Shown here one piece after another: positions 1-7,966 of a DNA stretch of 64,000 nucleotides. The translations under genes and the position numbers were made by a program. This DNA comes from DASRSS01 sp963799045 (GTDB taxonomy: Bacteria; Actinomycetota; Actinomycetes; Mycobacteriales; Jatrophihabitantaceae), in assembly GCA_963799045.1 (NCBI GenBank), contig CAWCVN010000005.1, positions 558,001 through 622,000 of the forward strand, given 5' to 3'. Below the pieces are notes generated by a model. It made no database searches. It had not been told where the DNA came from and was given only the letters and a program-made list of their open reading frames with translations. The stretch's first letter is position 1, and the number at the start of each line of letters is the position of its first letter.

Positions 1-158
1 CGGCTGGTGGACAGCGCGAACTCCAGGTTCTCGATCTTGTCTCGCGCGCGCTCCAGGTCCGCGTGCACGTCGGTGGACGGCAGGGCCATTGCGGCGGCGT
101 CGGCGGCCGGCATCGTCCCTGTCGGCGCGTCCTTCTCAACGGTCACGGTCAGCGTCAC
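1..158 (-). CDS. N-terminus of a probable ANTAR-domain regulator (partial)
   Basis: The reading frame runs off the left edge of the window. From a GTG at 158 it encodes about 52 residues. The visible end, with KIENLEFALSTSR, resembles the short coiled segment leading into ANTAR RNA-binding domains, which usually continue with an IG.A.GIL motif. ANTAR proteins act as transcription antiterminators. The diagnostic part of the domain lies outside the window, so this is a call by resemblance. In-frame ATGs at 113 and 89 are alternative starts. Confidence 0.4.
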   Translation of the reverse strand, partial: MTLTVTVEKDAPTGTMPAADAAAMALPSTDVHADLERARDKIENLEFALSTS

Positions 159-280
159 CCCCAGATCACGCACTGCACCGCCTCCCAGTCGAGTGCTGCT
201 TACCCAACTCGGCGCCGACTCCACCAGGGTGCGGCTGAGCGGCAGGTGTGAGGTGATCGGCGATCTGGGCAGACCCGAAC

Positions 281-976
281 ATGGCATCTACCGCTGGCTG
301 GCCGGTGACCGTAGCGCCGGGAACCATCGTCGTGTTCACCGACATCGTGTGCGGCTGGTCCACCGTCGCGCTGCATCGCTTCTACGCGGCGCGGCGTGCC
401 GCAGGACTCGACGCTGCTGTCCGGGTGGACCTCCGGCTGTACCTGCTCGAGGACGTCAACCGGGTGCCGGTCGACCCGAAACTGGTCGAGCTCGAGAAGC
501 CCGTGGCCGGCGCATTGGCCGAGGAGCTGTCGTTCCGGCCGTGGCGCCGGCCGGCCTCGGAGTGGCCGGTCACCAGCCTGCCCGCCAACGAGGCCGTGCA
601 TGCGGCGAAGTCCCAGTCCTTGGCGGCCGCCGAGGAGCTGGACATGGCGTTGCGGCTGGCGTTCTGGCGCGACAGCCGGTGCATCAGCATGCGGCACGAG
701 ATCCTCGATGTCGCGGCCGGGTGTGACCTGGTCGACTGCGACGCCCTTGCCGAGTCCCTTGACGACGGCCGGGCCCGGGGGCCGATGTTGCGCTCCTACC
801 GGCGTGCGCGCGAGCGGGTGACGGCCAGCCCGCATTTCGTGCTCGCCGACGGGAGCGACGCGACCAACCCGGGTGTCCGGCTGCATCCGGTCGGCGAGCC
901 GGGCGCGGGGTTCTTCGTCGTAGATGACGACGACCCGAGCGTGTACGACCGGTTGGTACGGCAGGCCGCGACCTGA
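281..976 (+). CDS. DsbA-family (FrnE-like) thioredoxin-fold protein
   Basis: A 231-residue protein with a thioredoxin-like N-terminal strand (TIVVFTDIVCGWS) followed by a helical insertion and a C-terminal segment ending near residue 220. This layout matches DsbA/FrnE or 2-hydroxychromene-2-carboxylate isomerase-type proteins. The active-site position reads C24-G-W-S27, so only the first Cys of the CXXC pair is kept. That argues against a simple disulfide oxidase and is common in FrnE-like actinobacterial proteins. The C-terminal TSPHFVLADG-like stretch (TASPHFVLADGSDATNPG) is typical of the cis-Pro side of the fold. It stands alone and faces the STAS gene convergently. Substrate unknown. Confidence 0.7.
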   Translation: MASTAGWPVTVAPGTIVVFTDIVCGWSTVALHRFYAARRAAGLDAAVRVDLRLYLLEDVNRVPVDPKLVELEKPVAGALAEELSFRPWRRPASEWPVTSLPANEAVHAAKSQSLAAAEELDMALRLAFWRDSRCISMRHEILDVAAGCDLVDCDALAESLDDGRARGPMLRSYRRARERVTASPHFVLADGSDATNPGVRLHPVGEPGAGFFVVDDDDPSVYDRLVRQAAT

Positions 977-1072
977 CGATCACACCGGGGCAGCTCGGCG
1001 CGGGAACCGCGCTCGGGCGCCGCGGGACAGGCGCAGCCGGCGGGCGTGACGCTCCGACGGATCGGTCGGCGC

Positions 1073-1588
1073 TCAGGCCTGCAACAACTCGCCGAGGCCG
1101 CCGATGCCGAACACCCGGGCGATCCACGCGCTGGCCTGTACCACCCGCATGCGGCCGCCCGCAGCTCGCTGTCGGTGGCCGAGGTCGAGGATGGCGTTGA
1201 GCCCGTCCGCGCCGATGAAGGTGAGCCGCGAGAGGTTGACGGTCATCAGATCCGTCGTGAAGCCGAGCCGGGCGGCGCAGGCGGCCACCCGAGAGGTCCC
1301 GTTCAGGTCGAACTCGCCGACCAGCCGGATCGTGCGCGCCGTCGGCTCGATCCTCGCCCAGAACAGGCCGGGGCCATGGGGCCGGCCGGGGCGCTGCTCG
1401 TCGTGCCCGCCGAGAGGTGCTCCGCGGTGGCGGGGCGGCCCCGGCGGTGCCGGGGGTTCGGGCTCGGGGAAGGGAGACCCGGGCTCCGGGCGTGGAGTCG
1501 GTGGTTCGGGCCGCGGCCCCGGGTCGGGTAACACCGGAGCGGACACCGGAGCATGTGGTCCAGGGCGATCGGTCGCATCGGAAAGCAT
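1073..1588 (-). CDS. STAS-domain protein (anti-sigma-factor-antagonist-like)
   Basis: A 171-residue protein starting at ATG 1588, with a GGAG ribosome site 6 bases upstream. Residues about 18-70 are a proline/glycine-rich low-complexity arm. The STAS fold covers about 78-170 (IEPTARTIRLVGEFDL and then LSRLTFIGADGLNAIL). STAS proteins bind anti-sigma kinases or other partners. In classical SpoIIAA-like proteins the loop reads F-[IL]-D-S-[SG]-G-L, with a phosphorylated Ser. Here it reads F-I-G-A-D-G-L, so the usual phosphoacceptor is missing. The protein may be a constitutive binder or have another partner. No anti-sigma gene is adjacent. Confidence 0.75.
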   Translation of the reverse strand: MLSDATDRPGPHAPVSAPVLPDPGPRPEPPTPRPEPGSPFPEPEPPAPPGPPRHRGAPLGGHDEQRPGRPHGPGLFWARIEPTARTIRLVGEFDLNGTSRVAACAARLGFTTDLMTVNLSRLTFIGADGLNAILDLGHRQRAAGGRMRVVQASAWIARVFGIGGLGELLQA

Positions 1589-1886
1589 CGTCAACTCCGT
1601 CCGTTCCGGAAGCGGGCCGGCAGATCCGAGCCGTCCGGAAGGCAGATTGCGGTCGATGGTTGACCACCTGCTTCCACCGTTGCTGTATCCGACCCGTTCG
1701 TCAACCCGCCCCGCGTGTCGGTGCCCGCGTTCAGCCGGCTTGCCGCGGTTGAACCCACGCACGCAGCGGGTAAGGCACCGACATGAGTGGCAAGGACACG
1801 CAAGCAATCGAACCCAAGCAGCACGACCAAGGTCGCCTCGAGCGCTGAGCTGGTGCGCCCGTGATCACAGGCTCGGTACGGCCGCG
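1589..1886. other. Intergenic region between divergent STAS and MFS genes
   Basis: About 300 bases separate the STAS start from the MFS start and should hold both promoters. I see no clear -35/-10 pair. A short frame, ATG 1783 to TGA 1848 (21 codons), has no ribosome site or recognisable product. Confidence 0.4.
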
Positions 1887-3467
1887 GTGAGCGCGCGCAC
1901 AACGGCCGCCGGTGACGCCTCTTCGCCGGACGGCACGGACCCGGACGGCCCCGCACACCGGTCGTCGACCGCGACCCGTCGTGCGCCGACGGTGAGCGTT
2001 GCCCAGCACCGGCGAAGCAAGGTACCGCTGGCGGGCAGTTATCCGGCAGCGGTCGCCCTGGCCCTGTTGGGGCTGTGCCCGTTCCTGGTGCTGTCGACGG
2101 CGAGCCAGATGTTCAGGCGGCAGCTGGTGGGTGACCTGCACACGTCGGTGTTCGGTCTCGCGCTGGCGGGCGGGCTCGCCGACGCGGGCTACGCGTTCGG
2201 GGCCGTCGTCGCAGCGGACCTCATCCAGCGCTTCCCCGGCCGATCGGTGTTCGCCGCGGCCGAGTCCGGCTTCGTCGTCGCGTCCCTTCTCGCGCTGGCC
2301 GCGCCCGACATCGTGGTATTCACGGTCGGCCGTGCGGTGCAGGGGCTGACGACCGGGATGCTGCTGGTCGCGGCGCTCCCCCCGCTCGTCGCGCGGCACG
2401 GGGCGGCCCGGCTGCCTTTGACGGCGGCCTTCGTCGACCTGGGTCTGTTCGGCATGGTCACGCTCGGTCCGCTCGTCGGTGCCGTGGCTGCGACGCCGCA
2501 CGGCTGGCGCGTGCTGTTCGGCATCGTTGCGGCGTTGGGGCTGACCGGTCTGGTGTTCGGCCGGCTCGCCTTCGAGCGGGACAACAACAACGACCCTCGC
2601 CGCGGGTTCGATCGGTCGGGACTGCCCGTCGCGCTGCTGGCGACCGCGCTGCCGTTCCTGGGCGCCTCGTGGCTGAGCCGATCGGGTTTCTCCTCGCCCG
2701 GATTCTTCCTGCCGCTGCTGATCGGTCTCACGGCGCTGGGCACGCTGCTGGTGCGCCAGTACCGCAAGCGCGAGGCGTTGATGCCGCTGCGGCTGATCGC
2801 GCACACCCTGCCGGTCGTCGGCATCGGGATCGCGATGGTGGCCGGGGCGACGGTCACTGCGGCGATCGAGTTGTCGGTGTTGTACATGCAGCGCGTCGTC
2901 GGCGAGCAGGCCTTGCCGACGGGATTCCTGCTCACCACCCAGGTGCTGGGCGTGCTGGTTGCGGCGTGGCTGTTCAAGCGCCTGATCCGGTCGCGGTGGC
3001 TTCCGGTCCTGGCCTTCGCCGGCTTGGCCGCGGCGGCCGTCGGCGCCGCAGTATTGCTCGCGTTGCGGACCTCGGACGTGTTCACCGTGCTGGCGGTCGA
3101 CGGCGTGCTGCTGGGGTTCGCGGCCGGCGCCGGCGTGTCCCCCGGACTGTTCATGGCCGGTCTCAGCGTGCCGTCCAACCGACTCGGACCGACGTTCGCG
3201 TTCGTGGAGCTGGTTCGCGCCGAGGCCGCTTTCCTGATCGCGCCCGTGCTGACCGCGGTGGCGCTGCAGTTCACGCCGCTCGGCGACGGCGTGCGCACGA
3301 CCGCCCTCGTGCTGCTGGGGCTCTGCGTGGCGAGCGGCGTCGCGTTGGCGGTGATCATGCTGCTCGGTGGGGCGCGGCCCCACGCACCGAACCTGGACCG
3401 CTGGGTCGCGGGTGACCAGCCGGCCTTCGATTCGCCGCCGGTCGCGGCCGCTGTGCGCGACAGCTGA
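1887..3467 (+). CDS. MFS transporter (drug-exporter-like)
   Basis: From GTG 1887 the frame encodes 526 residues. About 50 soluble N-terminal residues are followed by roughly 14 hydrophobic segments, the usual size for DHA2-like exporters. The region around AADLIQRFPGRSVF corresponds to the loop 2-3 signature, and FTVGRAVQGLTTGML to the R-x-x-Q-G helix of multidrug exporters. It is expected in the cytoplasmic membrane as a proton antiporter. Substrate is not predictable. An in-frame GTG at 1992, just before the first membrane segment, is an alternative start; neither has a strong ribosome site. It faces the sirtuin gene convergently. Confidence 0.72.
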   Translation: MSARTTAAGDASSPDGTDPDGPAHRSSTATRRAPTVSVAQHRRSKVPLAGSYPAAVALALLGLCPFLVLSTASQMFRRQLVGDLHTSVFGLALAGGLADAGYAFGAVVAADLIQRFPGRSVFAAAESGFVVASLLALAAPDIVVFTVGRAVQGLTTGMLLVAALPPLVARHGAARLPLTAAFVDLGLFGMVTLGPLVGAVAATPHGWRVLFGIVAALGLTGLVFGRLAFERDNNNDPRRGFDRSGLPVALLATALPFLGASWLSRSGFSSPGFFLPLLIGLTALGTLLVRQYRKREALMPLRLIAHTLPVVGIGIAMVAGATVTAAIELSVLYMQRVVGEQALPTGFLLTTQVLGVLVAAWLFKRLIRSRWLPVLAFAGLAAAAVGAAVLLALRTSDVFTVLAVDGVLLGFAAGAGVSPGLFMAGLSVPSNRLGPTFAFVELVRAEAAFLIAPVLTAVALQFTPLGDGVRTTALVLLGLCVASGVALAVIMLLGGARPHAPNLDRWVAGDQPAFDSPPVAAAVRDS

Positions 3468-3522
3468 GCTCGGCGTGCCGGCCTCGTCCACCTCGCCTCG
3501 ACCAGGCCGACCGCGTGGCCGG

Positions 3523-4272
3523 TTAGCCCGGGCGTTCCCGCTGCTGGGGATCGGCGGCGCCCGGTCGGTGGCCGGTCAGGCCGCGCAGCAGGCGGGGGAC
3601 GGCGTCGACGATCGGTTCGCGCACGAGTTCGGCGGCGAGGTGGTCGTACGGGGTCGCCTCGGCGTTGACGATCACGATTCGCGCGCCGGCGCCCGCCGCG
3701 ACCTCCACGAGCGACGCGGCAGGCTGCACCTGAAGTGAGGTGCCGACCACCATGAACAGTTCGGCGTGCGCCGCGACGCTGAACGCGCGGTGCAGCAGCG
3801 CGGCGTCTATCGGCTCGCCGAACATGACCGTGGCAGCCTTGATGATGCCGCCGCAGCGCCTGCAACGCGGGTCGGGCTCGCCGCGCTCGGTCCGGTCGAT
3901 GGCCTCGCGGGTGGTCGTGCGCAGACCGCAGGACACGCACACCGCGTCGAACATGTTGCCGTGCAGTTCGATCACCCGGTCGTCGGGAGAGCCGGCGCGC
4001 TGGTGCAGCCGGTCGACGTTCTGGGTGACGACCCACGCGCTGCGTACACCCGCCAGGGCTTGATGAGCGGCGTTGGGTTCGGCCCGCCAGGCGGGGCTGT
4101 CGGCCCGGAACCGCCATGACCGACTGCGGATCTCCGGGTCGGCGAGGTAGTTGTCGTAACTGACGAGTTGCTCGTATTCGGGGTGGCGCAGCCACAGGCC
4201 GTCCGGCCCGCGGTAGTCGGGAATGCCCGACGCGGTCGAGACGCCGGCGCCGGTGAGCACGGTCAGCTGCAT
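3523..4272 (-). CDS. NAD-dependent protein deacylase, Sir2 family
   Basis: A 249-residue sirtuin, close to the usual bacterial size. The NAD-binding GAG motif is at residues 8-10, followed by TASGIPDYRG. TQNVD is at 83-87, the catalytic His is H104 in ELHGNMF, and the zinc ligands are two CxxC pairs (C112/C115 and C137/C140). GTSLQVQPA and IVNAE complete the Rossmann fold. It removes acyl groups from lysine using NAD and releases nicotinamide and O-acyl-ADP-ribose. The short length and lack of extra domains fit a housekeeping cytosolic deacetylase acting on, for example, acyl-CoA synthetases. I saw no target gene nearby. Confidence 0.92.
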   Translation of the reverse strand: MQLTVLTGAGVSTASGIPDYRGPDGLWLRHPEYEQLVSYDNYLADPEIRSRSWRFRADSPAWRAEPNAAHQALAGVRSAWVVTQNVDRLHQRAGSPDDRVIELHGNMFDAVCVSCGLRTTTREAIDRTERGEPDPRCRRCGGIIKAATVMFGEPIDAALLHRAFSVAAHAELFMVVGTSLQVQPAASLVEVAAGAGARIVIVNAEATPYDHLAAELVREPIVDAVPRLLRGLTGHRPGAADPQQRERPG

Positions 4273-4329
4273 AGCCCACTCACGGTATCGGCCCCGGGGC
4301 CCGTCCGGCGCCGTGCGCGCCGACTCCGG

Positions 4330-4533
4330 TCAAGCGGCGGCGGACACGGTGTCGTTCGGGTCCTCCATCGCGCAGGCGTCGGCGATACGCACTCGGGCGC
4401 CCTCGACGGCCTCGCTCACCGTCTCGCATTGGCGCAGGTAGGCGTGCAGGATGCCGGCCACGACGCGCATCGGGACCTCGGGGAAGGCGTTGACCAGGTT
4501 GCGCAGGGTGCGTTCGTCGAGCTGGTGGCTCAC
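4330..4533 (-). CDS. Small three-helix-bundle dimerisation-domain protein (DUF3562-like)
   Basis: A 67-residue acidic protein (ATG 4533, with GAGGAA upstream). The segment NAFPEVPMRVVAGILHAYLRQ followed by a second helix resembles the small three-helix dimerisation domain common in actinobacteria, where an F-P-x-V-P turn precedes the second helix. Function unknown. It sits between the sirtuin and the transposon insertion. Confidence 0.6.
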   Translation of the reverse strand: MSHQLDERTLRNLVNAFPEVPMRVVAGILHAYLRQCETVSEAVEGARVRIADACAMEDPNDTVSAAA

Positions 4534-4771
4534 GGTCGTTCCTCTCGGCGGCGGTCACCGCCGGCCGGTGGGCCGAACGGCAAACAGTGTTCGAACGACG
4601 CCCCCATCGCCGTTCCCGGCCGCCGAACCTCACGCTCATGCTGGGAATACGTTAGGTGTTGCGGGAGGCGGCCATGGGGGGCCTTTGGTCCGTAGGCGCC
4701 GGGTCCGAAGTCACGATCGGCCACGACCGGCCCGGCCATCCGGGATGTGGTGTGCACCGGTCGGGCAAGGA
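4534..4771. other. Intergenic region left of the transposon insertion
   Basis: No supported gene. It should carry the promoter of the small gene at 4330-4533. It ends with the left copy of the 5-base target duplication, AAGGA (4767-4771). Confidence 0.5.
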
Positions 4772-4807
4772 GGGGTGCCGGTAAGAACGCTGTCACGAGA
4801 TCCAAAC
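4772..4807 (+). repeat. Left terminal inverted repeat of the Tn3-like element
   Basis: Begins GGGGTGCCGGTAAGAA, then TGTCAC and AGATCCAAAC. It pairs with 7885-7920 with five mismatches in 36 positions. It is directly preceded by AAGGA, the left target duplication. Confidence 0.82.
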
Positions 4808-5142
4808 CGAAGACCGGCAGTTGGTGTAACCATGCTTCGGTTGAAGGACATAGTCCAGGCATGACCAGTAAACGGGGCAATCGTGCCGCGACATCGGCTG
4901 CATCCGGTGATGGCGGCGAAAGGGTGATGTTGCGGCTACGGCTGGCGGACCCTGCCGCGGGACTACGTCCAGATCCCGAGTCCGCCGCCGCGCAGCGGCT
5001 GCAGCACGACATCCTGGCCGCGTCACGGCGGTCCAAGTCCGGTTGGCTGCGGTGGGAAGGGTGCGCGACCGCGTTTCGCAGGGGCGCTGTTATTCGTGGT
5101 GCCGATCGACCTGGCGGAGCGAAGGAGTCGTGGTCCGAGTGG
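4808..5142. other. Left arm of the transposon, no confident gene
   Basis: Lies between the left inverted repeat and the 3' end of the permease gene. A plus-strand frame from ATG 4861 runs to 5226 (121 codons), overlaps the permease antisense and matches nothing I recognise. It may be a fragment of a former passenger gene. Confidence 0.4.
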
Positions 5143-7099
5143 CTATTCGGTGCGGGCCGAGACACGGTTCGGGGTGCGAGGGACGAGCAGTGCGGCGGTG
5201 AGCGCGACCAGGATCGCCACGACTAGGCCGATGCAGCCGGTGAGGGCCAGCGTGGTCGGAGGCAGGTGGGCGCCGTAGTCGTGTTGGATGAACAGCCCGC
5301 CGCAGGCGACTGCGATCCCGAGGCCGAGGACGGTTGCCAGTGCCAACGGCAGGGCGATCTCGGCCGCGGTGGATCGGCGTAGCGCGGCGCGGGGGACGCC
5401 GAGAACGAGTAAGGGCTCCAGTCGTCGGAGATGGGTGAGAACGGTGTCGAGCGCGGCGATCGCGATTCCGGCCAGCCCTACCGCGCAGGCGACGAGGGCG
5501 AGAAGCAGGACGGTGGTGCCGTAGCGGGCGTAGCCGGCGTTGCTCGACCTCTCCTGTGCTCCGGCGAGGTCGACCTCGGCGAGCGGGTCGGCGGTGGCCA
5601 CGGAAGACCGGAGCGCACGGATGGCGGAGGTGTCACCGGCCGGCACCGCGACCGTTGCGTAGGTGACCGGCAGGTTGCCGAGTAGGCGCAGCGCCGGGTT
5701 GTCTGGTGAAAGGATCACGGTGCCGCGGGTGATTCCCGAGCCCCAGGACAACGGCACCTGCACCGTTTGGGTCGGGTAGGTGAGCGCGACGGTCTTGCCG
5801 GCGGCGGAGCGAAGCGTGATGCGGTCACCGGTCGGGGCAGGCAGGGGTGGCAGTTGGCGCAGTTGCCACGCTGGATGCTGCGGGTCGACGGCTTGCAGGA
5901 GGAAAGGCCGGTCGGGGCAGCGCAGCGACCGGCCGGTCAGGGCCTGGAGTTGGCTGCAGGAGGCGACGAGTACGTCGAAGGGCGCTCCCGTAGCGTCATG
6001 CGCCGTCAGGTGTGGTAGGACGACCGTCGCGGTGATCCCGCGTGTGCGCAGCGGCGGGTCGGTCGCTGCGGATTGGACGGTGCCGACTTGCCGGCCGCCG
6101 ATTCGGGCCCCCGCCTGCGCTGAGGTATCAGACAGCTGGAACTGGGTGGCGATCGTTGCCGCAAACGCTACCGCGAACACTCCACGCGCGGGAGCCACCC
6201 AGCAGTGTTCCACTGACGACCGCGAGGACGACCACGGCGACCAGCACTGCGGCTTGGGTCAGGACCGGGAGACCGAGGTCCGCTACGAACGGGCGGATAC
6301 CGTTGATCGCGACATGCGCGGCGAGCACCGGCCGCAGAACCTGGTAGGCGACGATTCCGATGATGGCGCCGACCAGCACTGACACGGCGGACTCGACGGC
6401 GGTGGCCAGACGCAGTTGCCGCGGCCGCAGGCCGATCATCCACAGGGCCGCCATCCGCCGACGTCTGGCCGCGGCGCCCAGCCGGGTCGCGACCGCGCAC
6501 ACACCGGCGTACGGAACGCCGACGAAGATGATGAACAGCAGCAGGGACGCAAGTTTCAGTGACGCAATCGTGCTTGTGACCTGCTCGGCGTCACCGAAGC
6601 CGGACACCCGCTGCGCGCCCTTCAGCGCGGCCGCGGTGGCACCGATGTGGGCGAGCTGCTGCGCGGCACTGGTCAGTCCGACACGCGCGATCGTGTCGCC
6701 CCGCAGCCCCTCGAAGCGGGCCAGCAGCTGTGGGTCGTGGTGCCGCAGGCCCGCGGCCAGGTCGGGTGAGAGTGCCACCTCGCCCGGCCCGGGCAGCCGG
6801 GAAAGCCCGGGCGGCACCGGCGGGTGCGGTCCGTCCACGGCCAGGTAGACGCGCGTGAGCGACTGGCCGTGCCAGCTGTCCGGGACAGCGGCATAGAGCA
6901 AAGCACCGTGACTATCCGGCCGCGGTGCCTGTGCCACGTTGCGGGTGCTCGTGATCTGAGTGACATGCCAGGCAGCCAAGATGCCGAGCAGCAGCAGCAC
7001 GCAGATCGCCGAGCCCAGCGCGGTCAGTGCCGACCGCAGCCGCAGCACCAGGTCGCTGCCGCGCACCAGCCGCAGACCGAGGCGCACGCTCGGGATCAC
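5143..7099 (-). pseudogene. FtsX-like ABC transporter permease, frameshifted
   Basis: Starts at GTG 7099 (VIPSVRLGLRLVRG), which overlaps the ATPase stop as GTGA. A transmembrane segment near residues 25-45 is followed by an extracytoplasmic domain, three membrane segments, a second extracytoplasmic domain and three C-terminal segments. This is the duplicated FtsX/MacB_PCD architecture of two-gene exporters. The frame is lost around 6190-6205. The first half continues out of frame and stops near 6128, while the second half (ARGVFAVAFAATIATQF onward) continues in another frame to 5143. The product would be about 650 residues if repaired. As read it is broken, and its ATPase partner is truncated too, so transport is unlikely. 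Confidence 0.8.
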
Positions 7100-7268
7100 C
7101 TCGCGGTCTCGATCCGTCCGTCGTGGACGACGAGGCGATGGTCGGCCACCGCCGTAACGGATGGGTCGTGCGTGGCCAGCAGGATGCTGGCGCCGCGCAC
7201 CTTGGCCGCATGCAGGAAGGCGTCGAGAACAACCTGTCCGTTCGTCTCGTCCAGCGCGCCGGTTCGTC
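7096..7268 (-). pseudogene. C-terminal remnant of an ABC transporter ATPase
   Basis: In the frame ending at TGA 7096-7098 the sequence reads ALDETNGQVVLDAFLHAAKV, then a strand and ATHD. These are the D-loop and H-loop regions of a LolD/MacB-type ATPase, ending DHRLVVHDGRIETAR. Walker A, the signature motif and most of Walker B are absent. Only a DEP triplet at 7260-7268 could be the end of Walker B, and it is out of frame by four missing bases. The stop overlaps the permease GTG by GTGA, as in an intact two-gene operon, so the upstream part was lost by deletion. Confidence 0.8.
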
Positions 7269-7832
7269 GGAGCTGTCATTCGCAATCAGGCCAGCCAACC
7301 GCGAGATCGTCGCTGGCCCCAACCGGGAGCAGATCCGCGCGGTCAGCGCCTTCTCGGCCGTATGCAGAGCGGAGCGCATCATCCGCTCGACCCGACCCGT
7401 CGACGGCGGCTCGATCAGCTCGGTCCGGCAGCGATCCAGTAGTCCCGCGCGCACCCGTTCTGGGGCGCGTTCCCGCTCGCAGATCTCCGTCGCCAGCCAC
7501 GTCGTCAACTTTTCGGCATCAGCGACACCGCACTCGCGAAAGCCCAAGTGCTCCCGAATCTGGGCACGATGAAAGGCGATCGTGCTGCCGGCCCATTCGT
7601 AGAAGCCCAACTCAGAAGCCGGAACCTTCACCTGGCCAGCGACGAACTCTACGACCTCACCCGGGAACTCCGCGCGACCGGCCGGAAACCGGCCGTGGCG
7701 GCTGTAGAACCTCAGCAAGAGCGCGAAACCCAGCCTCGTCGCACCACGCTTGCCGGCAACCAACTCACGTTCGCCATCCAGCAGCGTCCAATGCTCGACG
7801 AGCTCATCCAGCTCGACCGGCACACGCCCCAT
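7260..7832 (-). pseudogene. N-terminal fragment of a Tn3-family transposase (DUF4158)
   Basis: Begins at ATG 7832, 88 bases inside the right inverted repeat, the usual place for tnpA. The roughly 190 residues match the DUF4158 region at the start of many Tn3 transposases: VPVELDELVEHWTLLDGERE, then RLGFALLLRFY and FVAGQVKVPASEL. A full protein has about 1000 residues with a C-terminal catalytic domain, and none of that is present. The frame runs into the ABC ATPase remnant at about 7260-7268, the deletion junction. No activity is expected. Confidence 0.78.
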
Positions 7833-7884
7833 GGATACCTATCCTGCGCCCCGAGACCCCAGTCCGACAGGCTGCCAAACCGTC

Positions 7885-7920
7885 GTTTGGATCTGGTGAC
7901 ACGATTCTTACCGACACCCC
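7885..7920 (-). repeat. Right terminal inverted repeat of the Tn3-like element
   Basis: Read on the minus strand from 7920 it begins GGGGTGTCGGTAAGAA, then TGTCAC and AGATCCAAAC. It is followed on the plus strand by AAGGA (7921-7925), the right target duplication. A short inverted repeat, CCAAAC/GTTTGG, lies just inside (7875-7890). Confidence 0.82.
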
Positions 7921-7966
7921 AAGGACGTCGCCGCCGAACCGCCGTAGGCCCCGATGTCCGCGGCCT

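Larger units (their letters stand above)
4767..7925. mobile_element. Tn3-family transposon remnant with intact ends and 5-bp target duplication
   Basis: The element proper spans 4772-7920 (3149 bp). The left end starts GGGGTGCCGGTAAGAA and the right end, read on the minus strand from 7920, starts GGGGTGTCGGTAAGAA. Both continue with TGTCAC and AGATCCAAAC, about 31 matches in 36 positions. The GGGG terminus and roughly 36-38 bp repeats are typical of Tn3-family elements. AAGGA flanks both sides (4767-4771 and 7921-7925), the 5-base duplication this family makes. Inside, all on the minus strand, are a truncated DUF4158-type transposase, the tail of an ABC ATPase and an FtsX-like permease. Most of tnpA and any resolvase are gone, so the element cannot move by itself but could be mobilised in trans. 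Confidence 0.85.

Noticed and set aside
1783..1848. 21-codon peptide gene between the STAS and MFS genes
   Set aside because: No ribosome site, no recognised family and no coding signal beyond an open frame.
2189..4279. Long minus-strand open frame across the MFS gene and sirtuin
   Set aside because: Arg/Pro/Ala-rich antisense translation of high-GC genes with clear products in other frames; no motifs.
4530..5165. 211-codon minus-strand frame spanning the left transposon end
   Set aside because: It crosses the insertion boundary at 4771/4772, has no ribosome site and shows no recognisable domain.
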